Positions 34,417-41,024 of a stretch of 41,024 nt of DNA are shown here, in pieces. The notes below the pieces were generated by a model. It was not told the DNA's origin. It searched no databases and worked only from the letters and a program-made list of their open reading frames with translations. Source of the stretch: Bradyrhizobium elkanii WSM2783 (lineage in GTDB: Bacteria; Pseudomonadota; Alphaproteobacteria; Rhizobiales; Xanthobacteraceae). Within the stretch, counting starts at the first letter, position 1; each line of letters opens with the position of its first letter. The DNA is taken from contig NZ_AXAP01000061.1 in the NCBI RefSeq assembly GCF_000472865.1, positions 10,853 through 51,876 on the forward strand, in the 5' to 3' direction. The position numbers and the translations under genes were made by a program.

Positions 34417-35046
34417 ATGTCATTCGATTCCAATAAGATCGCGCTTTTCATCGATGGCGCCAATCTTTATGCCACCGCGAAGACGCTCGGCTTCGACATC
34501 GACTACAAGCGCCTTCTCAAGGAATTCCAGAGCCGCGGCACGCTACTGCGCGCGTTCTACTACACCGCGATCATCGAGGATCAGGAGTATTCGTCGATCC
34601 GCCCGCTGATCGACTGGCTGGATTACAACGGCTATACGGTGGTCACCAAGGCAACCAAGGAATTCATCGACGCCTCTGGCCGCCGCAAGGTGAAGGGCAA
34701 CATGGACATCGAGCTCGCGGTCGATGCCATGGAACTCGCCGGGCATGTCGACCAGATCGTGCTGTTCTCAGGCGACGGCGATTTCCGCTCGCTGGTCGAA
34801 GCGGTGCAGCGTCGCGGCGTCCGGGTGACCGTGGTCTCGACCATTTCAAGCCAGCCGCCGATGATCGCCGACGAATTGCGGCGCCAGGCCGACGTCTTCA
34901 TCGACCTCGTGGAGCTGCAATCCACGCTCGGCCGCGACCCTTCCGAACGGCCGGCCCCGCGCGAGCCGCGCCATCACGCACCGCAATTCCTGCAGCGCGC
35001 GGCCACCAGGGTACCACGGGGCGAAGACGACGACTTCGATCATTGA
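34417..35046 (+). CDS. NYN-domain (LabA/DUF88) protein, putative RNase-fold
   Basis: A 209-residue protein with a PIN-like NYN domain. IALFIDGANLY (8-18) supplies the first acidic residue, NMDIELAVDAM the second set and VLFSGDGDFRSLVEAV the third. The C-terminal 35 residues are Arg/Pro/His-rich. The LabA/DUF88 group is proposed to act on RNA, but its cellular role is not settled. The start at ATG 34417 gives the conserved N-terminus. In related alphaproteobacteria this gene is usually found near smpB and rpoZ; none of these is present here and an IS lies downstream, so it appears separated from its normal context. Confidence 0.85.
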   Translation: MSFDSNKIALFIDGANLYATAKTLGFDIDYKRLLKEFQSRGTLLRAFYYTAIIEDQEYSSIRPLIDWLDYNGYTVVTKATKEFIDASGRRKVKGNMDIELAVDAMELAGHVDQIVLFSGDGDFRSLVEAVQRRGVRVTVVSTISSQPPMIADELRRQADVFIDLVELQSTLGRDPSERPAPREPRHHAPQFLQRAATRVPRGEDDDFDH

Positions 35047-35172
35047 GCGGCTGGCTTAGCGGACGAACGGGCAGCATGCCCATCGTTCGTAAAACCAATC
35101 AGAGCAGCTGTTGAACTATGGCGCGAGCGCTGCTTCGGGACGATAACTGGCCGTTCGAAAATGACCGCTGTT

Positions 35173-36688
35173 GGCCGATTTCGTTGAAAAAGGCAGCAGT
35201 AGTCGGATGTATTGGCGCCAGTGCCGATCGGGCCGAACGGCTGTACTAGCCTCTTATGCGGGCTTGAGGGTTTGCATCGGGATCAGCTTGGCCATCTTGC
35301 GAAGGTTCTGAGCGGTGGCTGCGAGGGTGAACTCGTCGCGCGCGCCGTTTGGGCCTCGTAAGCGCAAACGGTCGAGTTTGAGAATGCGCTTGAGGTGCGC
35401 GAACAGCATCTCGATCTTCTTGCGAAGCCGGCGCGAGGTACGGCCCTCCCACGAGCTTGCGATCTGGCGAGCCATATCGCGAGCGCCCTCATAGATTGAG
35501 CGCGGTACCCTCCGTGAAGGCTGCTTGGGGCAACAGCGGCTTTTCAATGCGCATCGATCGCAATCACGCTTGCTGGCCATGTAAAGCATCGTGGCACCGT
35601 CGTTCACCAGCGCTCCGGTCGTGGTGAGGACCTTGTCGCCAGGACAGCGATACACGTCGCCTGCGTGGTCGTAGGTGAAGTGCTCGCGCGAGAAGATCCC
35701 GTCCGTGCGGGCCGACTTGTCAAAGACGGTGATGTGCGGTTCGATCCCGTGCTCGTAGACCAACCAGCCGAGCATCTCGGCCGAGCCATAGCCGCTGTCG
35801 CCGAGGAGCCGGTTCGGATAGAGATCGAACCGTTCGAGCGAGCGCTCAATCATGCGCTTGGCGGCCAACACCTCCGCCTGCCGGATTGCCGTGGTTGCCT
35901 CCACATCGACGATGATCGCGTTCTCGACGTCGACCAGGTAGTTCGTCGAGTAGGCAAAGAAGGCTTGGCCGCCGTGCGCTCCCGTCCAGCGCGCCGCTGG
36001 GTCGGAGGGCGACACGAACTTCGGCGTGACCTCGGTCGCGGCTCCGAAAGCGGCATCGTCGAGGACGGCCAGATACTCATTGATCGCTCGGCCAGCAGCC
36101 TCCGGTGGAAGTCCCTTGTTGCCTTCGATCCCCTTCTGCCGATTGGCATCGGCCTTGATCAGGCTCGCATCGACGGCAAATCCTTCACCACCGACCAGTC
36201 GCTCCTCGAGGCAGCGGCCCAAGACACTCTCGAACACTCGACGGAAGAGATCGCTCTCTCGGAAGCGACCATGCCTGTTCTTGGAAAAAGTCGAGTGATC
36301 CGGCACCGCATCGTCCAGACCGAGTCGGCAGAACCACCGGTAGGCCAAATTGAGGTGGACCTCATCGCACAGGCGCCGCTCCGATCTGATGCCGAAGCAG
36401 TAACCGATCAGGAGCATCCGGATCATTAGCTCCGGATCGATCGAAGGCCGACCGATGCTACTGTAGAAAGGCGCCAGGCCCCGCCGGACCTCTTCGAGAT
36501 CGATAAACCTGTCGATCGACCGTAGCAGGTGGTCGGCGGGAACATGCTTCTCGAGCGAGAATTCATAGAACAACTCAGGCTGTTCGACTTGCCGGTGCCC
36601 CATCATGATCTTCAGTCCTGCTAACTAAGCAGACTGAATCACTGCTATCTCTGAGTCGCAACAACCGCCTTTTTCAACAAAATCGGCC
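35173..36688 (-). mobile_element. IS1182-family insertion sequence, apparently complete
   Basis: Near-perfect 22-bp terminal inverted repeats lie at 35173-35194 (GGCCGATTTCGTTGAAAAAG plus GC) and, inverted, at 36667-36688, with a single mismatch. Weaker similarity continues about 11 bp outward on both sides. They bracket one intact transposase gene. Total length is about 1.5 kb, normal for IS1182. No clear target-site duplication was seen immediately outside the repeats. Confidence 0.85.
35254..36606 (-). CDS. IS1182 family transposase
   Basis: A 450-residue DDE transposase. The N-terminal DUF772-type domain has RPSIDPELMIRMLLIGY (about 53-69) and a STFSKNRHGRF box. Catalytic acidic residues are probably D146 (FAVDASLIKAD), D270 (LLGDSGYGS) and E373 (IYEGARDMAR). 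A Cys cluster (CDRCALKSRCCP, about 349-360) precedes the last acidic residue, as in IS1182 members. Length is full and no frame disruption is visible, so it is probably functional. Confidence 0.92.
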   Translation of the reverse strand: MMGHRQVEQPELFYEFSLEKHVPADHLLRSIDRFIDLEEVRRGLAPFYSSIGRPSIDPELMIRMLLIGYCFGIRSERRLCDEVHLNLAYRWFCRLGLDDAVPDHSTFSKNRHGRFRESDLFRRVFESVLGRCLEERLVGGEGFAVDASLIKADANRQKGIEGNKGLPPEAAGRAINEYLAVLDDAAFGAATEVTPKFVSPSDPAARWTGAHGGQAFFAYSTNYLVDVENAIIVDVEATTAIRQAEVLAAKRMIERSLERFDLYPNRLLGDSGYGSAEMLGWLVYEHGIEPHITVFDKSARTDGIFSREHFTYDHAGDVYRCPGDKVLTTTGALVNDGATMLYMASKRDCDRCALKSRCCPKQPSRRVPRSIYEGARDMARQIASSWEGRTSRRLRKKIEMLFAHLKRILKLDRLRLRGPNGARDEFTLAATAQNLRKMAKLIPMQTLKPA

Positions 36689-36778
36689 CTTTTCGGACCT
36701 CGCGTGTGGATCCGGCTTCGTCCGTTCTCGAGGCTAAAGCAGACCTCATGCTAGAAAGCGATCGAGGCGGTGATGCTG

Positions 36779-36912
36779 GTGGTCGAGCTCGGCGGCCCCA
36801 CCATGTTCGCCCAGATCCGCATGATGCGTGCATTGAACCGCGGCCACGTTCGCCGGTTCAATGCACGCAAGGTCCTCACTGGGACAAGAGAAAGCTCAAG
36901 AGGGACCAATGA
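36779..36912 (+). pseudogene. Frameshifted small gene (MRALNR type)
   Basis: One frame gives IRMMRALNRGHVRRFNARKV. After a shift of one base near 36870, the next frame gives HWDKRKLKRDQ and a stop at 36910-36912. Read together they form a coherent short basic protein, of a kind I associate with small Bradyrhizobium hypotheticals. Either a one-base indel broke it or the raw sequence has an error. Confidence 0.4.
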
Positions 36913-37052
36913 CGACGGTTGGATCTACTTTGACACCAGCAAGGAACTTGGTGACCGCGATCGTCTGAAAGTCTTCGAGGACGCCGCCGAAAACATGGTT
37001 CGAGGAGAACGATCCCGAAGGCGTGGTCTTTGAGTATGAGGTCTTTGAGTGA
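36909..37052 (+). pseudogene. Frameshifted small acidic gene
   Basis: After ATG 36909, overlapping the previous stop, one frame reads DDGWIYFDTSKELGDRDRLK and VFEDAAEN. A second frame resumes with TWFEENDPEGVVFEYEVFE and ends at TGA 37050-37052, in the same frame as the ATG. The two pieces fit as one protein of about 46 residues interrupted by two compensating frameshifts, one near the start and one near 36995. It precedes the DUF3551 gene by 18 bp. Confidence 0.45.
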
Positions 37053-37070
37053 ATCCCGAAGGAGGTTCTG

Positions 37071-37328
37071 ATGCGCATTCTGGCTTTGGCGATTTTGACG
37101 ATCGCGACGGTTTTGACGGCGGCGGCTCGGGCCCAGACCTACGATCCGGCTTATCCGGTTTGCCTGCACGTGTACACCCGGGGGGCAAACTATTACGAAT
37201 GCCGCTACACGTCGCTGCCGCAGTGCAACGCGTCTGCATCGGGCCGCGCCGCCCAGTGCGTCATCAATCCCTATTTTGCGAGCACGCAAGAGCCCGCGGG
37301 TTATCGGCGGCATCGCCGGGTCTACTAA
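37071..37328 (+). CDS. DUF3551 family secreted protein
   Basis: An 85-residue protein with a clear signal peptide (MRILALAILTIATVLTAAAR, cleavage near AQ at 21-22). A Cys-rich mature part carries YPVCLHVY, YYECRYTS and QCNASASGRAAQCVINPYF. Four Cys and the QCxxxxSGRAxxCxxNPYF pattern are diagnostic of DUF3551, abundant in Bradyrhizobium. GGAGG lies just before ATG 37071. Probably periplasmic; function unknown. Confidence 0.9.
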   Translation: MRILALAILTIATVLTAAARAQTYDPAYPVCLHVYTRGANYYECRYTSLPQCNASASGRAAQCVINPYFASTQEPAGYRRHRRVY

Positions 37329-37330
37329 AG

Positions 37331-37629
37331 TCGCTCGGAAACGAAACCTGGCCGCGATTCCGACGGCGTTTCAATTGATTGAGGCAGGCCACGCCGCGAT
37401 GCATCGAGGCTACGTACCTGAGCGAAGCGACATTGAAGTAATGATGCAAATTACTGAAGCGCTGATTGAAACGATTTATGTTCATCCAGCAAAGGCAACG
37501 CGCCTGGGAGCGATACCTTTGAGAGGAAAATCCAGCGATGCGGAGGATTTGGTCGAGGCGACTCCTCAAAGTTGCCCCATCGTATGCGCTAAAGCTTTCG
37601 ACTGCTTCTTGCATCCCGCACCGTCTTAA
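37331..37629 (+). pseudogene. Possible DUF4145-like C-terminal remnant
   Basis: The frame reads AFQLIEAGHAAMHRGYVPER, then SDIEVMMQITEALIETIYVH. The order (A)GHAAxHRGxxP, then acidic residues, then a helix ending IYVHP, resembles the C-terminal part of DUF4145 proteins. There is no start codon with a binding site, and the frame overlaps the end of the DUF3551 gene, so this is at best a fragment. Confidence 0.35.
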
Positions 37630-37773
37630 TGACCGTGGCGGGCAAGTTCGCATGGAGAGTGGCAACTTGTTGCTGAAGTCGTGCAAGCCCGGCCGCATCG
37701 GCGCCTGTTGCGTCGATGTCGCTGTGCTAACTGCGATGCCGTTGGTTGCTACCGTCGATAAAGTGGTAAAATT

Positions 37774-37908
37774 TCAGGACGCTTTTGCTTTCCGCTTCAG
37801 CGCACGCCGCTTCTGAGTTGCGGTACGCTTGCGCTTAAACGAGTCCAGCGCCGCTACGGTATTTTTCTGGTCCTGAGATTTTCGGATCGACACTTGCGTA
37901 ATGGTCAT
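37774..37908 (-). CDS. Possible very small basic protein
   Basis: A 44-residue frame from ATG 37908 to TGA 37774, rich in Lys and Arg (MTITQVSIRKSQDQ at the start; TQKRRALKRKAKAS at the end). GGGGGG lies four bases upstream and could act as a ribosome binding site. The codon use is ordinary. It may be a genuine small protein or chance; no family is recognised. Confidence 0.35.
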   Translation of the reverse strand: MTITQVSIRKSQDQKNTVAALDSFKRKRTATQKRRALKRKAKAS

Positions 37909-37962
37909 GATGCCCCCCAAAGCAAGCAATAATCGAACTTTCGAACGACTTGATCAACATCA

Positions 37963-38148
37963 CTAAAGCGTGCGCGATGCGATCAACCTCGGGCTGTTGC
38001 TTTGTAGTGACACGCGTGAGACGGAGTTGCACCTAGAGCAGCGGAATACACGCGCAGCATCAAACCGCGCGGTATCTGGCAAGTCTGCTAGATGCTGCAT
38101 CTCGTTTCCGCACGTCTCACAAACGCGCAGTTCACCAACTTCGGTCAT
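37963..38148 (-). CDS. Small zinc-ribbon protein
   Basis: A 61-residue protein with CETCGNEM near residues 10-17 and CSRC near 37-40, a classical CxxC-x(n)-CxxC zinc ribbon. HLADLPDTARFDAARVFRC lies between. GGGGGA sits eight bases before ATG 38148; the open frame extends to 38172. Zinc-ribbon proteins with DLPD between the two knuckles recur in Bradyrhizobium. Function unknown. Confidence 0.7.
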   Translation of the reverse strand: MTEVGELRVCETCGNEMQHLADLPDTARFDAARVFRCSRCNSVSRVSLQSNSPRLIASRTL

Positions 38149-38226
38149 GGAAGCGGTCCCCCTAAGCTCCAAACCAACGATAAACCAAGAGTTGAACCGT
38201 CGTATGAGTCGAATTAATGAAGATGC

Positions 38227-38248
38227 CGGCCCGTAAAACTACGGGCCG
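38227..38248. repeat. Perfect 9-bp hairpin
   Basis: CGGCCCGTA at 38227-38235 and its exact complement TACGGGCCG at 38240-38248 flank an AAAC loop. No T tract follows on the plus strand. On the minus strand only a loose TCTTCATT follows, so it is a weak terminator candidate. Confidence 0.4.
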
Positions 38249-38388
38249 CTGTCTCGGCATTAACCGAACCGCTCAACGTTGATTCGCTACTTCGCTTGTG
38301 AGAGGTGACTAAACGAGCGAAATCTGCGGCGCTGTTCTCCTGTGGCGCGAGCGATCAAGCGGATTAAGTCCGAAGTACCCGAAACGAA

Positions 38389-38515
38389 ATGCCGGCCTGC
38401 AACGGCACCGGACTTGAGCCGGTCATTCATCCACCGCCAACCGAGCCGCAGAATTTACCCGCCGAATTGCAAGGTTTGCGGCGGGAAGGGGCGAGTGAAA
38501 GAGGCGGCCAATTGA
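38389..38515 (+). pseudogene. Frameshifted small CxxCxGxG zinc-binding protein
   Basis: From ATG 38389 the frame reads MPACNGTGLEPVIHPPPTEP. From about 38440 the coherent continuation is one base away: RRIYPPNCKVCGGKGRVKEA and the stop at 38513-38515. CNGTG and CKVCGGKG are DnaJ-like zinc knuckles. Removing one A in the run CCGCCAACCG (about 38430) would restore a 41-residue protein. Confidence 0.5.
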
Positions 38516-38521
38516 GCAACC

Positions 38522-38625
38522 TTATTGCATCACGACGTAGACCACGCCGGCCAACATAATCGCCGCCCATCAGTATAGCTTAGGGCCAAGGCTAGGGGCC
38601 GCCTGGATATTGTCCGAGAGGACAA
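38522..38625 (-). pseudogene. Possible nonsense-mutated mini membrane protein
   Basis: Leftward, the frame reads FVLSDNIQAAPSLGPKLY, then TGA, then WAAIMLAGVVYVVMQ and TAA (38522-38524). The part after TGA is a typical transmembrane end, and TGA could come from TGG (Trp). No start codon is obvious upstream, so support is weak. Confidence 0.25.
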
Positions 38626-38757
38626 AGCTCCCTCAGTTGCCCTTTTGCCCTTACTCTTTCGGCGCGCAAGCGCCCTCGTCCGGAAAAGCCCGGCCGGCGT
38701 AGCGGTTCGCTCAGGCCCTTTTTACAGAATGAGGCCCCTCCCTGGCCAATAGCGAGT

Positions 38758-38790
38758 GAAGCGCCCGTTTCTGCAGTGCGCGGGCGTTTC
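38758..38790. repeat. Hairpin GAAGCGCCCG / CGGGCGTTTC
   Basis: A 10-bp stem with one G-T pair and a 13-base loop lies at 38758-38790. There is no adjacent T tract. It lies in an otherwise gene-free stretch (38626-38877). Confidence 0.4.
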
Positions 38791-38877
38791 CGGCAGTGAC
38801 GCCCTTAAATCGGCAGTCTGCGCCCGCCGTCGCGCTACGATGGCGTGCTGATCGAGCCGCCGTCTGGCGCCCGTGAC

Positions 38878-39126
38878 ATGTCCGCTAGTGAGAGGATTGT
38901 GTTGCAGAAGTCCCAAAACGCCGTGCAGCAAAATTTCCGCTAAACGACAAAACAAGCGCAACCGTCGATCGACGTAGCCTCAAACGCGCCTCCGAAGTCG
39001 TTGGTGAATTCATCACAGAATGAAGTGTCCCCACATCAATATTCGATCGCCGCCCCACGGCCCGGAAAATTTGTCATCGGTGAGACAAAAAGACTTTTGC
39101 AACACAATCGAGAGAGTGACAGACAT
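38878..39126. mobile_element. MITE-like inverted-repeat element of 249 bp
   Basis: Arms of 35 bp at 38878-38912 and 39092-39126 are inverted copies. The inner 18 bases (GATTGTGTTGCAGAAGTC at 38895-38912) match at 17 of 18 positions and the outer part opens with ATGTC on both. The roughly 180-bp interior has no convincing gene. The arm begins ATGTCCGCT like the dispersed repeats and ends GTTGCAxAAGTC, similar in layout to the nearby IS1182 termini (GTTGAAAAAGGC). It is probably a non-autonomous derivative or the collapsed remains of such an IS. Confidence 0.6.
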
Positions 39127-39474
39127 CTCGCATTCACTGTGTCAGGTCCGAAGATGACCCATGTGTCTGATAGATACCCCGGAGCTCCCCTGCAGCGCAT
39201 TCGGACGCATTTTCTGGTGGTGCCACTGTCAGTTTGCTGAGAAGAACTTAACCCTGTGAAGGTTAGAAGCCCAGACGAAAACCAGTTCAGAATATGAGGA
39301 ATATCGGCCCTCGGAACGCGGAAGGGGAGCCAGAGGGGAGCAACCGGGACCAGGTTAGTGATGCTTAACATTATTGGCGTATCCTTCAGCGAATCCTAGA
39401 GGGAACGTTTGAATGGCCTCCAAAGGTCAGATGACTGGAATGCGTTCACTACGCGCACGACATCATCCGGCGGA
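39127..39474. other. Gap without a supported gene
   Basis: About 350 bp between the MITE-like element and the LTXXQ gene. No reading frame with a binding site, RNA gene or clear hairpin was seen. Confidence 0.4.
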
Positions 39475-40617
39475 TCACGCGCGCCCGCGGACGTGTCGGC
39501 GCCCGCCAGCCTGCTGCGGACCGATCGCGTCGAAGGCCGCTTTCTGCTCGTCGGTCAGCGATCCATAGAAGTCATCCATCGCCGTGCGCACGGTCTTCAC
39601 CGCCTGCAGCATCGTGTCGAGCCGCTGGCCGACGGCTACGAGGCGTGCCGGCGGCGTCAGCGCGTCCTCCGGCCCGGTCTGACACGATTGCTTCAGCGTC
39701 TCCGCGGCCTCGGCGGCGGCGCCCTGAAGCGCGTCAAGATATCGGCGCTGCTGGTCGGTCGGGCTGACCGATTGCTCGATTGTGGCGGTCGGCCACTCGC
39801 TTAGACCCGGTTGCGTCACATCGCAGGCTGGTCCAGCCGGGCCGGCTCTCGCCGCGGTCCGGCCCGGACGCTGGCGCGTGGTGGAAAGTGCATTGATCTG
39901 CGCCTTCTGCTCATCGCTCAGGAGGCCGTAGAACTTATCGAGCGGCCCTTGCACCGTCTGCACCGCGACGATCATCGCTTCGATGCGCTGCTGCATCGCT
40001 GCAAGCCGGCTTGGGGCCGTGAGCGCAACGTCGGTGGGGCAGGAGGCCTTGAGGCCTGCAGCTGCCTTTTCGGACGCGTTGGCGAGTTCTTCGAGCGCGG
40101 CGCGCTGTGCCTCGTTCGGCTGGATTGCATTCTGGAACGCCTCGATCGGCAGCCCGGCGATCGCGCGGCTATCGTCGCCGCACATTTGTGCAAGATTGGT
40201 CCGGCCGGTCGACGGCGCATAGGCATAGGTGTCGAGGTTGCCGCCGCGCCTGCCGGCATAGCCCGGCAGGTAGCCCGCATAGCCCATCAGGCCGTCATAG
40301 CCGTAAAGGCCGAAGATGCCGGCATAGAGGTCCGGGTAGCCATAGCCCCAGAACGCATCATCATAGGGATAGCCCCAGAAGGTGTAGTCATAAATGTCAT
40401 AGAAAGCGAACGGCCAGAACAAGGGGCCGACCCACCCAAAACCGCCATTGCGATGGCGCCACCACGACCAGTTGCTACCATGCCACGCCGCCGTGGCCAC
40501 GCTCGCGGCGATGAACGCGCGGGTGCGCGGATCGCGCAGCGCGACGGTGTTGTTCAGCGCCCGGTTAACCGGGCGCGCGTTCAGTGAACGCCGCACGGCG
40601 TTGGCGTTCCGCGCCAC
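39475..40617 (-). CDS. LTXXQ (Spy/CpxP-like) family protein, 5'-truncated
   Basis: A 380-residue product from GTG 40617. The N-terminal part is aromatic/Gly-rich (FWPFAFYDIYDYTFWGYPYD). Two repeats of about 100 residues follow, each ending in an LTXXQ-type motif (FYGLLSDEQKAQIN and FYGSLTDEQKAAFD) with a preceding Cys (ASCPTD, QSCQTG). Such proteins are periplasmic, but this one has no signal peptide. The coding-like frame continues upstream to 40821 (RSGGFHIGG, FGPRIGRSF) without any start codon and meets TAA at 40824-40822. The true 5' end is therefore gone, 31 bp from a group II intron edge. It is probably a pseudogene. Confidence 0.7.
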   Translation of the reverse strand: MARNANAVRRSLNARPVNRALNNTVALRDPRTRAFIAASVATAAWHGSNWSWWRHRNGGFGWVGPLFWPFAFYDIYDYTFWGYPYDDAFWGYGYPDLYAGIFGLYGYDGLMGYAGYLPGYAGRRGGNLDTYAYAPSTGRTNLAQMCGDDSRAIAGLPIEAFQNAIQPNEAQRAALEELANASEKAAAGLKASCPTDVALTAPSRLAAMQQRIEAMIVAVQTVQGPLDKFYGLLSDEQKAQINALSTTRQRPGRTAARAGPAGPACDVTQPGLSEWPTATIEQSVSPTDQQRRYLDALQGAAAEAAETLKQSCQTGPEDALTPPARLVAVGQRLDTMLQAVKTVRTAMDDFYGSLTDEQKAAFDAIGPQQAGGRRHVRGRA

Positions 40618-40852
40618 GTTGACGTGCCTCGCCGCAAGCGCCGAGGCGCCGACCGCCGCGATCCTGTTGTGCGGTGCGAACGATCGCTGGCTGAACGAAC
40701 GACCGCCATGGAAGCTCGGCCGCGCAAACGAACGGCCTATCCGCGGGCCAAAATGAGGTCTCCCGGCGAACCCACGGCCGCCACCGAAGTGTCTTCCGCC
40801 GATGTGGAAGCCGCCACTCCGTTATTTCAATCCAATAAAATGACCGTTTCGG

Positions 40853-41024
40853 GTGTGCGCCGTGACAAGGCGGCGCTTTCCAGTGGGTGCAAGTCCCACC
40901 CGGCAAACGCTCCAGCCGGAAGCAATCGGAGCAGTCATGGAGGTAACGAAGTGGCTGAAGCCTTCGATTAGCGTGTCACGAATTGGTGACAGCGCGAGTG
41001 TGCAGGCCGTAACGCGAGTGAACG
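40853..41024 (+). mobile_element. Group II intron, 5' part (continues beyond the window)
   Basis: The sequence starting GTGTGCGCC at 40853 matches the conserved GUGYG 5' end of bacterial group II introns. It is followed by the domain I element CAGTGGGTGCAAGTCCCACC (40891-40910) and by GTAACGCGAGTGAAC at the window edge, typical of intron RNAs upstream of an LtrA-type reverse transcriptase. The intron lies antisense to the truncated LTXXQ gene. The reverse transcriptase gene and 3' end are outside the window. Confidence 0.72.

Noticed and set aside
35665..36429. 254-codon rightward frame
   Set aside because: Antisense to the IS1182 transposase, whose DDE residues are intact.
39811..40587. 258-codon rightward frame
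   Set aside because: Antisense to the LTXXQ gene with its two clear repeat motifs.

Overview
The window looks like chromosome from an alphaproteobacterium of the Bradyrhizobium/Rhodopseudomonas group. The evidence is GC-rich coding, the gene order rpmH-rnpA-yidC-engB-(DUF423)-argB, DUF1236, DUF3551 and LTXXQ family proteins, and intergenic palindromes of the type scattered through Bradyrhizobium genomes. All identifications come from reading translations and motifs by eye; no database search was run.

Region 1 (1-6.8 kb) is conserved core. A leftward operon reads rpmH, rnpA, yidC, engB, a DUF423 membrane protein and argB, driven by a well-formed sigma70-type promoter at 4835-4863. Divergent from it is an orphan membrane sensor histidine kinase, followed by tRNA-Arg(ACG) at 6736-6812.

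Region 2 (6.9-24.9 kb) begins directly after the tRNA and looks like a genomic island. It starts with an ArdC-like anti-restriction protein and small accessory genes. Then comes a co-directional cassette of about 15.6 kb: a giant DEAD/DEAH helicase with a C-terminal DUF1998 region, a SNF2/HepA-type helicase (DrmD-like), a large Eco57I/PglX-like N6-adenine methylase, a DUF262+HNH protein, a second HNH nuclease, a ParB-fold-like protein and a TIGR02391 (Ymh/HEPN-like) protein. The first three are tightly coupled (4-nt overlap, then a 2-nt gap). The cassette resembles class 1 DISARM but differs from it: helicase and DUF1998 are in one polypeptide, no phospholipase-D protein (DrmC) is visible, and HNH nucleases sit in its place. 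It is the best candidate for an undescribed or variant anti-phage system.

Region 3 (25-34 kb) is accessory and partly decayed. It holds a flavin-dependent hydroxylase-like protein, two adjacent glycosidase-like genes (a GH76 protein and a TIM-barrel protein, neither with a signal peptide), a membrane-anchored SAM methyltransferase and several small conserved hypotheticals. Between them lie a DUF1127 fragment, a frameshifted PP2C phosphatase remnant, a 25-bp tandem repeat and at least five copies of a degenerate dispersed repeat of about 80 bp.

Region 4 (34.4-41 kb) holds an orphan NYN-domain gene, a complete IS1182-family element with terminal inverted repeats, a DUF3551 protein, a run of tiny frameshifted genes, a 249-bp MITE-like inverted-repeat element and an LTXXQ/Spy-like gene that has lost its 5' end. 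The right edge of the window is the 5' part of a group II intron.
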